This document shows, in pieces, positions 9,329 through 18,994 of a stretch of DNA of 64,000 bases. The position numbers and the translations under genes were made by a program. The stretch lies in contig NZ_WSQA01000002.1 of NCBI RefSeq assembly GCF_009768885.1, positions 248,001-312,000 on the forward strand, read 5' to 3'. Source of the stretch: Sphingobacterium humi. GTDB lineage: Bacteria; Bacteroidota; Bacteroidia; Sphingobacteriales; Sphingobacteriaceae. The notes beneath the pieces were generated by a model that was not told the origin of the DNA, did no database searches, and saw nothing but the letters and a program-made list of their open reading frames with translations. Position 1 is the first letter of the stretch; each line of letters opens with the position of its first letter.

Positions 9329-9531
9329 AGTTTAGGTCAAATCTGGGTTTTCATAGCCAGCAACCCAATTAAACAATCCGATGCTATATTAAATAAAATT
9401 TTCAATATTATCATATTTAATATTTTTTTTAATAATTGCGCTTCATTATCAAATTTTTTTAATAAAATTGTGTAATCAGATTTTTTGACCAACGAAAAAT
9501 CAGCATTCACAAAAATTAATAACCTATTCAT

Positions 9532-10716
9532 ATGGACTTCAAAGCAAGACATAATTTTTATAGCCAATACCTCAAAAACGACATCCTGCCTTTTTGGATG
9601 AAGCATTCACTTGATGAAGAAGATGGTGGCTACTATACCTGCCTAGATCGTGAGGGAAAGGTGTTTGACAGCGACAAATTTGTGTGGCTGCAGAACCGAC
9701 AGATCTGGACCTTCTCGATGTTTTATAATCAATTAGAGCAGAATCCGCAGTTTTTACAGATTGCCGAGCATGGCGCCGCCTTTATGGAGAAGCATGGTCG
9801 CAACGAAGCCGGCGATTGGTATTTCTCCTTAGATAAAAAAGGACAACCTTTGACGCAAGCTTATAATATCTTTTCGGATTGCTTTGCCTGCATGGCCTTT
9901 GCCCAATTGAGTAAAGCCAGCGGCAATCAGGCCTATGCCGAATTAGCGGTAAACACCTTTAAACGTATTTTGGAAAGAAAGGATAATCCGAAGGGCATCT
10001 ATAATAAAGCGACCGGCAACCGGCCATTAAAAGGATTCTCCCTACCGATGATCCTATGTAATTTAGTTTTGGAAATCGAGCATCTCCTGAGTCCTGAAGA
10101 GGTGGAAGCTACCTTGAAATATGGGGTAAATGAGGTGATGAACGTGTTTTATAAGGCGGAATTAGGCCTTATTGTAGAGAATGTAAAAGCGGATGGTTCC
10201 ATTGACGATAGCAGCGATGGTCGAGTGATTAACCCGGGCCATGGTTTAGAATCGATGTGGTTTTTAATGGACATTGCGGAGAAGTGGAACGATAGCGCCT
10301 TGATAGAGCAATGTGTACAAATCAGCTTGCAGTTGATGGATTATGGTTGGGACCAAGAGCATGGTGGCATTTTCTATTTCTTAGACCGTAAGAATTCGCC
10401 TCCTTTCCAATTGGAATGGGATCAGAAATTATGGTGGGTACATTTAGAAGCCTGTATAGCGATGTTAAAAGGATATCAGTTAACCGGAAATAAGCAATGC
10501 CTAGCCTGGTATGAGAAATTACATGACTATATTTGGGAACATTTTGTAGATAGCGAATTCGGGGAAATGTACGGTTATTTAAACCGCCAAGGGGAAGTAT
10601 TAATCAATCTGAAAGGTGGCAAATGGAAGGGATGTTTCCATGTCCCTCGTGCTATTTTCCAATTGGCCAATTTAAGTAATAAGATAGCCCAAGCCGAAGA
10701 ACTTAAAATAAACTAG
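9532..10716 (+). CDS. AGE-family epimerase (N-acylglucosamine 2-epimerase type)
   Basis: 394 residues, the usual length of the (alpha/alpha)6-barrel AGE family. Recognisable motifs are NPGHGLESMW, the KLWWVHLEA segment and the C-terminal GGKWKGCFHVPRA, close to the GCFHVPR end of renin-binding protein/GlcNAc 2-epimerase. The protein is cytoplasmic, without a signal. The reaction is most likely interconversion of GlcNAc and ManNAc, although family members also epimerise cellobiose or mannose. The ATG at 9532 is preceded by AT-rich DNA. It is followed after 3 bp by an MFS sugar symporter and diverges from a ROK regulator, so it belongs to an uptake-and-epimerisation unit. No N-acetylneuraminate lyase is present in the window, so sialic acid use cannot be claimed. 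Confidence 0.9.
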   Translation: MDFKARHNFYSQYLKNDILPFWMKHSLDEEDGGYYTCLDREGKVFDSDKFVWLQNRQIWTFSMFYNQLEQNPQFLQIAEHGAAFMEKHGRNEAGDWYFSLDKKGQPLTQAYNIFSDCFACMAFAQLSKASGNQAYAELAVNTFKRILERKDNPKGIYNKATGNRPLKGFSLPMILCNLVLEIEHLLSPEEVEATLKYGVNEVMNVFYKAELGLIVENVKADGSIDDSSDGRVINPGHGLESMWFLMDIAEKWNDSALIEQCVQISLQLMDYGWDQEHGGIFYFLDRKNSPPFQLEWDQKLWWVHLEACIAMLKGYQLTGNKQCLAWYEKLHDYIWEHFVDSEFGEMYGYLNRQGEVLINLKGGKWKGCFHVPRAIFQLANLSNKIAQAEELKIN

Positions 10717-10719
10717 CGT

Positions 10720-11967
10720 ATGCCCATTATTAACCAACAAGAACCCGTACAACAAACTTCGGCCATTAGCGGCCAAAGTTTGAAACTTGCCTTGCTTGTC
10801 CTTGCCGTCCTGTATTTTATGCTGGGTTTCATCACAGTATTAAATGATACCCTGGTTCCCTTTTTCAAGCATGGCTTCAACCTAACCTACTCACAGTCGT
10901 CTTTGGTGCAGTTTTACTTTTACCTGACCTATGGATTGATTTCTATTCCCTTAGGTAAATTAGTAGACCGCATAGGTTATAAAAAAGGGATGGTTTTTGG
11001 CTTCCTGGTTGCGGCTATTGGGGCTTGTTTATTTTTTCCGGCGGCCATCTATCATAAATATTACCTTTTTTTAGCAGCCTTATTTGTTATTGCTATCGGC
11101 ATTGTGGGCTTACAGGTTTCTGCAAATCCGTATATTACGGCCTTAGGTCCTGCCAAAAGTGCGGCTTCGCGCCTTACGCTTATTCAAGGCATTGGCTCCT
11201 TAGGTACGACGCTGGCACCTTTGTTCGGGGCACATTTCATCCTATCTAAAATCAGCCCGGATGAATCCAGCTCTTCCGCACTAATTCAACCTTATTTAAT
11301 CATAGCTAGCGGACTGGCCTTGATCGGTATTATTATCTATTTCATGAAACTGCCCGATGTTCGGGGTTCGGTGAGTGCCCATCAGGAAACGGAAAAAACA
11401 TCCTTGCTCAGCTTGATTCAGAATCACCCGAATCTTAAGTTTGGCATCCTGGCCATATTTATGTACGTGGGTGCTGAGGTGGCCATTGGTACTTATTTAA
11501 CCAATTACATCGCCGACCGTTTAGCGATTGCGGAAAGCCAGGCGAATTATTACTTGAGTTTTTATTGGGGCGGTATGTTGGTGGGTCGATTTGTAGGTTC
11601 GCAGTTCTTGAAAAAGTATAAAAGCAATCTTATATTGAAGCTGGTTTCACTTTGTGCCGTACTATTCATTATCCTATCCTTAATCACATCGGGTAACTTA
11701 TCGATCTGGCTGATGATCTTGGTGGGGGTTTGTAATTCCATTATGTTCGCAACGATTTTTTCCCTTTCGGTTTTTGGCTTGGGGAACCAAACCGGATCAG
11801 GTTCCGGCTTACTATCGACAGCAATCGTTGGTGGTGCAGCAATTACCTATTTACAGGGCGCCTTAAAGGATGCCTTTCACTGGGAAATCGCTTTTATCCT
11901 TCCCGTCCTTTGTTATGTGATCATTTGGGCCTATGCCTATTTCATAGGAAAAAAATACAGTATATAA
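10720..11967 (+). CDS. MFS sugar:proton symporter, FucP-like
   Basis: 415 residues with about 12 hydrophobic segments. The first helix region (YFMLGFITVLNDTLVPFFK) with the conserved Asn-Asp pair and the GLISIPLGKLVDRIGYKKGM loop are typical of the FucP/glucose-galactose symporter family. Related Bacteroidota transporters carry fucose, glucose, GlcNAc or sialic acid. It is translationally close to the epimerase (3-bp gap), and the pair ends in a terminator at 11989. The likely job is import of the substrate or precursor of the epimerase; the exact sugar is not determined. Confidence 0.92.
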   Translation: MPIINQQEPVQQTSAISGQSLKLALLVLAVLYFMLGFITVLNDTLVPFFKHGFNLTYSQSSLVQFYFYLTYGLISIPLGKLVDRIGYKKGMVFGFLVAAIGACLFFPAAIYHKYYLFLAALFVIAIGIVGLQVSANPYITALGPAKSAASRLTLIQGIGSLGTTLAPLFGAHFILSKISPDESSSSALIQPYLIIASGLALIGIIIYFMKLPDVRGSVSAHQETEKTSLLSLIQNHPNLKFGILAIFMYVGAEVAIGTYLTNYIADRLAIAESQANYYLSFYWGGMLVGRFVGSQFLKKYKSNLILKLVSLCAVLFIILSLITSGNLSIWLMILVGVCNSIMFATIFSLSVFGLGNQTGSGSGLLSTAIVGGAAITYLQGALKDAFHWEIAFILPVLCYVIIWAYAYFIGKKYSI

Positions 11968-11988
11968 TCAATCAATGTTTATCTGAGG

Positions 11989-12011
11989 AGGGGCCGCAAG
12001 GCCCCTTTTTT
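11989..12011 (+). terminator. Rho-independent terminator of the epimerase/MFS unit
   Basis: AGGGGCC (11989-11995) and GGCCCCT (12000-12006) form a 7-bp GC-rich stem with a GCAA tetraloop, followed by a T tract to 12011. It lies 22 bp after the MFS stop. Confidence 0.92.
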
Positions 12012-12333
12012 ATGGTCTTACAAAAAGAAAACAATAATTTAATATACCAGTTTGCTAGGAATTTACGTTATTTATAGACACAAAATAACTATTAAATATG
12101 CAACCTCAACCCTACTGTAGCAGCATCTACTTTTATTTCGAATTATCGGAAAATAATTTTTATCGAATTAACAGACCCATGAAAAAATATTAACAGTTTA
12201 TTGTATTTTTACAATAATGATTAATTCTAACGAAATTAAAATTCCCCGGTTTTAATATCGCCAAGGCTTAATCAGCAGAAAAAAGAGAAAATGCAGGCCT
12301 TTCCCCTATGCTGAAAGGTTAAAGAAGTAAAAT
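12012..12333. other. AT-rich intergenic region with one inverted repeat
   Basis: This stretch has no credible gene; a 31-codon frame at 12098 is not convincing. It holds a perfect 8-bp inverted repeat, TTATTGTA (12198-12205) with TACAATAA (12210-12217), which may be a regulator site for the small gene at 12334. Nothing else stands out. Confidence 0.4.
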
Positions 12334-12507
12334 ATGACAAACTTATTAATTCTAATTATTTTTAGTCTATTGGTTATCTATGTGGTTTTCCGATTGAAAA
12401 TTATTTGTTTTCATCGTTGGACGAGTCGCATAGATAGCAAAGGACAACCTATTCAATACTGTTCAAAATGTGGGAAAAAGAAAAATAATAAAAACCTCAT
12501 TGAATAA
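12334..12507 (+). CDS. Small membrane protein with C-terminal CxxC motif, 57 aa
   Basis: The ATG at 12334 opens a 57-codon frame ending in TAA at 12505. Residues 3-19 form one strongly hydrophobic helix (LLILIIFSLLVIYVVF). It is followed by a basic segment and then YCSKCGKKK, a CxxC rubredoxin-knuckle-like motif, near the C-terminus. The arrangement suggests an inner-membrane anchor with a cytoplasmic tail that may bind Zn or act as a redox thiol pair. I know no name for it. It sits between two terminators (11989 and 12525) and so is probably monocistronic. The composition (hydrophobic, then basic with paired Cys) is unlikely for random DNA, but a gene this short stays a prediction. Confidence 0.55.
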   Translation: MTNLLILIIFSLLVIYVVFRLKIICFHRWTSRIDSKGQPIQYCSKCGKKKNNKNLIE

Positions 12508-12524
12508 TAAAATTGATAAGCTGT

Positions 12525-12568
12525 TTAAAAAAGCTCGGGGCTGAAAATAATAATCTTCAACCCCGAGG
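12525..12568 (-). terminator. Rho-independent terminator of the sigma/FecR/SusCD/TlpA operon
   Basis: CTCGGGG (12534-12540) pairs with CCCCGAG (12561-12567), and the stem is extended by TGAA/TTCA across one mismatch. On the minus strand the hairpin is followed by a T6 run. It lies about 35 bp after the TlpA stop codon at 12603. Confidence 0.8.
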
Positions 12569-12602
12569 CGATGGAATGACCATCAGAAATTCAAGCCTTA
12601 GC

Positions 12603-13730
12603 TTAGTGCGTATTAAAATAATCTGCCAAGGTATCTAACAAGCTAATTCCACGTAGGTTTTTAGCGATGATGGTTCCTTGTTCATCGACCAAAATATTTT
12701 GCGGAATGGCTCTTATTTGGTAGGACTTCGCAGCTTCACTGTTAAAGCCTTTCAGATCGGATACTTGTGGCCAAGGCAAATCATCCTCTGCGATGGCCTT
12801 TAGCCAAGCCTCTTTCTTATCGTCTAGAGAAACGGCATAGATTTCAAAACCCTTAGGATGGTACTGCTCGTAGGCCCGTTTAAGGGTGGGTGCTTCGGCG
12901 CGACAAGGGGCACACCAGGAAGCCCAGAACTCTATTAATACAACTTTCCCTTTTAGCGCTGATAATGGCATCTGCTGCCCATGTTGATTGGGAAGGTGTA
13001 GATCAATAAGGGGTTTTCCAACCGCGGTTTGCTGGGCTACGGCTAATTTTTCTGCGAAAGAACGGCCTTCCTCTGTATTTTTTAAACCAGGGCCTAAAAG
13101 GCTGAACAAGGCTTCAAAATTGTGCGCATCGATAATAACGGTTTGCTCTTTTAGCAAGTCAAGATTCAAACGCGCTTCAGGATAATCTTTAAAAAAGGCT
13201 TTTTGAACCTCGAGAAGTATGCCTTGGTTGGTTTTAATGCCCTGGAAATAAGCGCGCATGGCCTCATCTGTTCCAGCTTGTTTAGCAGCTGAATAGGTTT
13301 GATAGACCTCATCTAAGGCCTTTTTAACAGCAGCAGTCCGCTGGTTATAGGCTTCAAAATACGCCTGCTCAGGACCTGCCTTCACCAAGCTTTGACTAAG
13401 TGGCGATTGCAGCGATAGTTCGGTTTTTCCAGCTTCGAGGTAGAAGGACAAGCGTTGGTCATTTCGGCGAGAATTACTCGGTTCTTCCGTTGTGGCCAAT
13501 GCACTTATCGTCACTTTTTGAGGGGCTGCCAGCTTGCCTTCAAATTGAAACTTGGATGCCGATAATACGAGGGTATCATTCTTTTTGTTTTTATCGGCAT
13601 CCTGATAGTTGAGCACGATTTTATTGCCGGCAAGTGATGCTGGGTAAGTTCCATTAATCTGGAAAGAACCTTGCTGCCCATAGGCAGCAAGATGCAAGGT
13701 AAAAATACTTAATATAAGGAGTTTTTTCAT
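12603..13730 (-). CDS. TlpA-like thioredoxin-fold protein with N-terminal DUF4369
   Basis: 375 residues. A Sec signal (MKKLLILSIFTLHLAAYGQ) is followed by a beta-rich DUF4369-type domain (about 22-110), a helical linker, and a C-terminal AhpC/TSA-thioredoxin domain (about 235-375). The active site is FWASWCAPCRAEAP and the cis-Pro region is IRAIPQNILV. Such proteins are periplasmic or outer-membrane-associated thiol oxidoreductases, usually thought to be reductants. It starts 23 bp after susD2 and is the last gene of the operon. DUF4369-TlpA proteins are common partners of sigma/FecR-controlled SusCD systems in Sphingobacteriaceae, but their substrate is unknown. Confidence 0.92.
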   Translation of the reverse strand: MKKLLILSIFTLHLAAYGQQGSFQINGTYPASLAGNKIVLNYQDADKNKKNDTLVLSASKFQFEGKLAAPQKVTISALATTEEPSNSRRNDQRLSFYLEAGKTELSLQSPLSQSLVKAGPEQAYFEAYNQRTAAVKKALDEVYQTYSAAKQAGTDEAMRAYFQGIKTNQGILLEVQKAFFKDYPEARLNLDLLKEQTVIIDAHNFEALFSLLGPGLKNTEEGRSFAEKLAVAQQTAVGKPLIDLHLPNQHGQQMPLSALKGKVVLIEFWASWCAPCRAEAPTLKRAYEQYHPKGFEIYAVSLDDKKEAWLKAIAEDDLPWPQVSDLKGFNSEAAKSYQIRAIPQNILVDEQGTIIAKNLRGISLLDTLADYFNTH

Positions 13731-13753
13731 GTTGTTTTTCAGTAGGTTAAGCC

Positions 13754-15298
13754 TTAATTACGAACCGGTAAATAGGCTTGATCGTTGGTTTGTAAGCCCC
13801 AAGCCGGATTGAGTAAAATAATAGCATTGCTGATTTCCAAGGTATAGAATTTACTATCCAAGTTTGCTGAATAAGTTTTCCCGGCTACCGTTCTTTCAAT
13901 TTTTGTTTTAGACCAAGGCTTACCCGTATCGTATACAAATCGTTTTAAATCCAGCGTGCGTTGGAACGTCCCTACAGGTAATTCCCGACGGCGTTCTTTT
14001 AAGATTTCATGCAGCAATTGATCTTGGTTTAGGGTTGTACCATTTGCCAAATCGGTATTTGTTCCTTTGTAGCGGTATTTGCGTAGAGTATTTAAATCGA
14101 TTAATGCTTTTCCCAATTGGTTTAATCGAGCATTCGCCTCAGCCTTCATCAATAACACTTCCGGATAAGTTAAGCCTTGGCTGCGAATCATTTTATTATC
14201 GCGGTAATAGAAAGACTGTATCCCATCATCGTGTTTTACACCTGCTACCGTGGTTGAATATCCTAAAGCCTTCAGCATAAATAATTTATGGCGCATATCG
14301 GTTTCCGGGTCAAATAAATTGATGAACTCCGTGGAAGGATATACGTTATAGCCATAAGCGCCGGTACGGTAGAAAAGCTGCTCTCTATTGGTGCTTTGAA
14401 GCAGTAGATTATCAGGACCCATTAACTCTAAAGACACTTCCACATCGGTTCCCGGAGTTGGCGATGCATTCGGGTCTTCGCGGTAGTACAATTGATTGTA
14501 GTTATAAATCAACTGATCGGCCGAGGCACGCTGGGCTAAGGATAAAGACCAGGCTGTTTCCGCATGTTCTGACATTTTCGGCCAATCTCGCTTAAACATA
14601 TAAAGTTGAGCAAGGAGGCCATGTACAGCGGCTAAATTTGCTCGAACCGGAGTGGCTACCTGCGCTGGCGCTGTTAAGGCATCCTTCAGGTCTTTTTCTA
14701 CCAGGTCCATAATTTGTGCAGTGGTTGCTAATTCCGGGTTAGGGGTATTTGGCGAGCCCGTTACGCGATATGGAATCACCCGTTGATCGTTGCTTCCGTT
14801 TGGATTGTACATAGGGCCGTAACTTAATCCAGCAACCATATAAGACCAAGCACGCCCTGCTTTTGCTTGGGCGGTAATAATTTTCCCAAGTTCGGTAGCC
14901 CCTGCTCCCATTTTCTCTACTTCATCTACAACCGTATTGAATAAGGCCGTTGCGCGGTATACCCCGTTATTCCAAACCCATTGCGGTTTATTCGGATCTG
15001 TATAGGGATGGTAAAAGGTATAGGCCGCATAACGATCTACATTGGGATGGGTATTGGTATACAAATACTTAATTTGGTTGTCAGAGATCCTTAAATTATC
15101 GCCTAAAAAAGCATAGAATGAGCCTTGATTATTATCGACAAAATGGTTCTCTAAGGTATTCGTATTGTTCAATAAGTTCTCTAATTCCTCCACTTTACTG
15201 GGGATTAGCTGCCCTACGGGCTTAACATCTAAATATTTTGTACAGGAACCAACCATTAGTGATCCTGTTAATAGAAATGGTAATATTATTTTTTTCAT
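13754..15298 (-). CDS. SusD/RagB-family outer membrane lipoprotein (second copy)
   Basis: 514 residues. The lipoprotein signal ends in MVGSC with the lipid Cys at 19. The body is SusD-like: N-terminal YLDVKPVGQLIPSKVEELE, a TPR-like helical region (LLAQLYMFKRDWPKM), and the late EILKERRRELPVG motif characteristic of SusD proteins. It lacks the NLFPIP ending of the first SusD but ends in a comparable segment. It follows susC2 by 12 bp, and the two form the surface transporter of a sigma/FecR-regulated operon. The ligand is unknown. Confidence 0.93.
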   Translation of the reverse strand: MKKIILPFLLTGSLMVGSCTKYLDVKPVGQLIPSKVEELENLLNNTNTLENHFVDNNQGSFYAFLGDNLRISDNQIKYLYTNTHPNVDRYAAYTFYHPYTDPNKPQWVWNNGVYRATALFNTVVDEVEKMGAGATELGKIITAQAKAGRAWSYMVAGLSYGPMYNPNGSNDQRVIPYRVTGSPNTPNPELATTAQIMDLVEKDLKDALTAPAQVATPVRANLAAVHGLLAQLYMFKRDWPKMSEHAETAWSLSLAQRASADQLIYNYNQLYYREDPNASPTPGTDVEVSLELMGPDNLLLQSTNREQLFYRTGAYGYNVYPSTEFINLFDPETDMRHKLFMLKALGYSTTVAGVKHDDGIQSFYYRDNKMIRSQGLTYPEVLLMKAEANARLNQLGKALIDLNTLRKYRYKGTNTDLANGTTLNQDQLLHEILKERRRELPVGTFQRTLDLKRFVYDTGKPWSKTKIERTVAGKTYSANLDSKFYTLEISNAIILLNPAWGLQTNDQAYLPVRN

Positions 15299-15310
15299 TA
15301 TTTCTCGCGA

Positions 15311-18300
15311 TTAAAGACCCACTTTTAGTCCAATAAAAAACTCCTTCGGTATAGGTAAGGAAGAATACCCTTGTTCGGTAAATGCTCCTGTTCCTGAACC
15401 CAAGTTTACTTCAGCCGTTTCCGGGTCTATATCTACCCCTTTAGCCGTAATTCTGAATAGGTTTCTACCCTGAACAAAGACCTGCGCATTGCGGATTCCC
15501 CAAGGTTGTGTCCATTTATTCAAGCTATAAGTCAAGGTGACATCTCTTAATTTTGCATAGCTAGCATTACCAATTAAGGCATCTATGTAAGGGAAGTCAA
15601 ACAAATCCATGTTCCAGGCCTGCAATACCGGATAGATGGTGTGCTGCTCATCGCCTGGTTTGCGCCAGCGTTGGCCCACATGTCTATTTTGGTAGTTGGA
15701 ACCTGAAAAGGCATCTTTTCTATACTTATGCCCTAATTTGGCGATAACCATAAAGGATAGCGACAAGTCTTGGTATTGGAAACGGTTAGTAAGGGCTAAA
15801 TCCCATCGTGGTCTGAATGTTCCTTGGTGAATTAAATCTGGAATCTGCGCATTGGCGATCAATTTAACGTCGTTATCTTTTCCATAAATCTGCGTCTGTC
15901 CCTTGTCGTTCAAGCCGGCGAAGCGGTAACCGAATAAGCTGGCTGCCGGGTAGCCTTTTTCAAGGATTCCTTGGGCTGTAGCGTATTGTGACGGGTAAGA
16001 ACGGGTTACATTATAATGCTTCACCTTATTGTAATTGTAGGAAACAATAGGATTGATATGCCATTTAAACTGCTCCCCTTCAACGGCTTTTACTAAAGCA
16101 CTGAGTTCGAAACCATGGTTGCTCATAGCTCCTACGTTTTTCACTAAGGAATTAAACCCGAAGGTAGGGTCAATGGCATCGGCGGCTAAGAGGTCGCTAC
16201 TGTTTTTATTGTAATAGTCAAAGGAACCTTCCAAACGGTTATTCCACAGGGCGAAATCGAGACCTAAGTTTGTAATCGCTGTTTTCTCCCAACGTAATTG
16301 ATCGTTTGGAGGCGAAGCAATACCGTAAGAAATACCACCTGTAGTTTGGTTATAGTTGCCTACACTTAAGATCAGGAAAGGACCATTGCGTAGGGAAATA
16401 TTCCCGTTGATACCATAAGAACCGCGTACATATAATTTTTGAATCAAGTCTTTATTCCAAAAGCTCTCTTCGCTGAGTTTATAGGTTCCACCAAGGGACC
16501 ATAGCGGCTTGTAGCGGTATTTTTTATCCGTTCCAAAGAAGTTCGTTAAGTCCATACGAACCGATCCACTTAGGATAAAACGGTTATCGAATTCGTAAGC
16601 ACCGTTTGCATACCAGGATACGAAGCGGTTATCTCCGTAGGAAAATGCTCCATTGGTCGCATTATAATACAAGTTTGGAAATAACATATCCGAATTGTAG
16701 AGTCCGCCTAAATAATCCTTGATGTTTACCGGAATAAAGGAGCCAGCCACCGTATTATAACCAAAGCGTGTGGCCAATTGGTTATTGTCGAACGTAACTT
16801 TCCGAATTTCATTCCCTAGGATGGCAGAAATACGATGCTTGCCATGTTGGAAGCTATTCTGGTAGTTCAACTGGCTACGTAATGTCCAAGAGGAATTCAC
16901 ATCCCGGTATTCATTGATTACGGAACCTTGTGGGAAATAATGATTGGCCGTATTCTTTTTGGACGTATTATCATTATAGAAAATCCGCACGGTATGAGAA
17001 TCTTCGCTCATAATTCCTTTGGTGAGGGTATTTCCCTTCATCCAGTTACCGCCAATTTCTGCAGTTAACCCTGGAATAAGTTGTGCTCTTAAAAATCCGG
17101 ATAAACGAGCCTGTAAGGAATTCACTGTATAATCACTAGCCGCGATATCCTCTATCGGGTTGTAATGATGAGGCTTCATGCCCGGCGTATTTTGATAGGT
17201 ATTGATTTTGTATTGACTTAATCCCCAAATATTAGCCAGTGAACCGTCTTCATTGTATAAGGAAGAATAGGGTTTTAGCAGGGAGGTTCCGGCATAAGCC
17301 GTAATGGTGCTGAAATCATTACCTAATACGGAAGGGCCAAAATTGGTATTGACGGTCATGGAGCTCGCCTGGCGATTATTGATTACAATATTTGCGGAAG
17401 CACCTGCGGTTAAGAATGAAAATGGTTTCCATTCATTCTTTAAGTCCAACATCAACTTATCTGCTTTATTATGGATCAGGTTTTCGCGGGTATTGTTATA
17501 ATTGACGGCAACATTATAGTTATACTCTTCACTACCGCCGTTAATTCCGATATTATGCTGATTGGTGACTTCGGATCTGAAAAAGGCATCTTCAATCTGT
17601 TGCAAGCCATTCACTTGGCGCAATTGATTGATTTCGCTCATGGCATCTGCTTCCGAAACCTTTCCTTCGCGCACTTGCATTAACAAGTAAGTTACCCGAC
17701 TCATGTTGCCTGTACTTATGGTAGATGGCCCATTCGGATTTAACTTAAATAAATCTATTTCTGCATCGATGTAATCAGATGAGGAAGCGCGGTTTAAATA
17801 TTTTAATTCTGGCTTGGCAACCATATTCACAAATCCCGAGTAGGAAACATTGGGCTTGCCCGATTTCCCCATTTTTGTGCTGATGACAATGACGCCATTG
17901 GCAGCCCGAGAGCCGTAGATAGAGGCTGCTACCCCATCTTTCAGTACTGTTACACTGGCGATATTCTGTGGGTTGATATCATCTAAGGTGCCTTCAATCG
18001 GGAAGCCATCGACAACGATAAGTGGTGTTTTCTGTGCGTTAAATGTGGAGATCCCCCGAACTTCCACATTACCCGTTCTGTCTAAAACAACCCCTGCAGC
18101 TTGACCTTCTAAAGCACTTTTTAAATCAACGGCTAGTTTTTGTTCTAATTTCTCGCCCGTAATGTGGCTAAAGGATCCTGTTACGCGTTCTTTATTTAAA
18201 GATTGGTAACCAGTGTTGATCGTCACTACCGTTTCTTCCAATTGGGATTCCAATGCCAGCATGCGGATAGATCCCATCGTTGCTTTAGCAGTTAGGTACA

Positions 18301-18958
18301 AGGTCTGATAACCTACATAGGAGATTTTGAGTTTCGTGCCATCAGGGACATCGTTCAACACAAATTCCCCCTGTTGATCGGATAGCGCTCCTCCTCTGCC
18401 ATCCTCCACGGAGATGGATACACCTGATAAAGGATTACCTTGTTCATCAAGAATCTTACCACGGATAACGGATTGTAAAACCACGCTTGCCTGCTCTGGA
18501 GCTCTTTCTGTCGCCAAGCGGCTTGCAGCAAGCTGTAGCTTTTGCTGGGGTTTTATTTTGATGACCTTTTGATCAATCTGAAAGTCCAGACCACTGGTGC
18601 TTTCTAAATATTCAAGAACCTCCAGCAAGGAGCTTTCTTTAAAATCGACAGCAATCTTTGTCTTAGGACTTACCTTGCCCCCATTCCACAAAAAATGATA
18701 GCCGGTTTGCTTGTTTATTTCATGCAATACCTGGCGATAAGAGATGTTACTGGCCTTCAAACTAATTTTCTGCCCATAAGAAGAGGCATAACTACCCACC
18801 ATGCCTAAAAACATCGTGGCGGCAATTAGTACCATTTTCTTTCCTGACCATTTGTTCTTTCCTTCTGTAGGCCATACAGAAGGCTTTGGATAATCGCTAG
18901 CATTATCCTTGGGCTTTGCTAGTGGATTAGCCCAGCTTTTAAAATAAAAGACTTTCAT
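15311..18958 (-). CDS. SusC/RagA TonB transporter with N-terminal STN signalling domain
   Basis: 1215 residues. A polar N-terminal stretch (1-40) precedes a hydrophobic signal segment (about 41-60). An STN domain follows at about 63-136 (ISYRQVLHEINKQTGYHFLW), then a carboxypeptidase-regulatory-like domain (about 163-235) and a plug (about 245-365, with PLIVVDGFPIEG and ASIYGSRAANGVIVIST). The rest is the beta-barrel. The STN domain is the part that contacts a FecR-type anti-sigma factor, and fecR and sigma genes lie directly upstream (36-bp gap to fecR). Ligand binding should therefore induce the operon. The long polar n-region before the hydrophobic core is common in Sphingobacteriaceae STN-SusC proteins. 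Confidence 0.96.
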   Translation of the reverse strand: MKVFYFKSWANPLAKPKDNASDYPKPSVWPTEGKNKWSGKKMVLIAATMFLGMVGSYASSYGQKISLKASNISYRQVLHEINKQTGYHFLWNGGKVSPKTKIAVDFKESSLLEVLEYLESTSGLDFQIDQKVIKIKPQQKLQLAASRLATERAPEQASVVLQSVIRGKILDEQGNPLSGVSISVEDGRGGALSDQQGEFVLNDVPDGTKLKISYVGYQTLYLTAKATMGSIRMLALESQLEETVVTINTGYQSLNKERVTGSFSHITGEKLEQKLAVDLKSALEGQAAGVVLDRTGNVEVRGISTFNAQKTPLIVVDGFPIEGTLDDINPQNIASVTVLKDGVAASIYGSRAANGVIVISTKMGKSGKPNVSYSGFVNMVAKPELKYLNRASSSDYIDAEIDLFKLNPNGPSTISTGNMSRVTYLLMQVREGKVSEADAMSEINQLRQVNGLQQIEDAFFRSEVTNQHNIGINGGSEEYNYNVAVNYNNTRENLIHNKADKLMLDLKNEWKPFSFLTAGASANIVINNRQASSMTVNTNFGPSVLGNDFSTITAYAGTSLLKPYSSLYNEDGSLANIWGLSQYKINTYQNTPGMKPHHYNPIEDIAASDYTVNSLQARLSGFLRAQLIPGLTAEIGGNWMKGNTLTKGIMSEDSHTVRIFYNDNTSKKNTANHYFPQGSVINEYRDVNSSWTLRSQLNYQNSFQHGKHRISAILGNEIRKVTFDNNQLATRFGYNTVAGSFIPVNIKDYLGGLYNSDMLFPNLYYNATNGAFSYGDNRFVSWYANGAYEFDNRFILSGSVRMDLTNFFGTDKKYRYKPLWSLGGTYKLSEESFWNKDLIQKLYVRGSYGINGNISLRNGPFLILSVGNYNQTTGGISYGIASPPNDQLRWEKTAITNLGLDFALWNNRLEGSFDYYNKNSSDLLAADAIDPTFGFNSLVKNVGAMSNHGFELSALVKAVEGEQFKWHINPIVSYNYNKVKHYNVTRSYPSQYATAQGILEKGYPAASLFGYRFAGLNDKGQTQIYGKDNDVKLIANAQIPDLIHQGTFRPRWDLALTNRFQYQDLSLSFMVIAKLGHKYRKDAFSGSNYQNRHVGQRWRKPGDEQHTIYPVLQAWNMDLFDFPYIDALIGNASYAKLRDVTLTYSLNKWTQPWGIRNAQVFVQGRNLFRITAKGVDIDPETAEVNLGSGTGAFTEQGYSSLPIPKEFFIGLKVGL

Positions 18959-18994
18959 AGATTAAGGTTACTAATGAATATAATTTTGGATGAT

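Noticed and set aside
12098..12193. 31-codon ORF in the gap after the MFS gene
   Set aside because: No ribosome binding site, no recognisable composition or motif, and the length is within what random AT-rich DNA gives.
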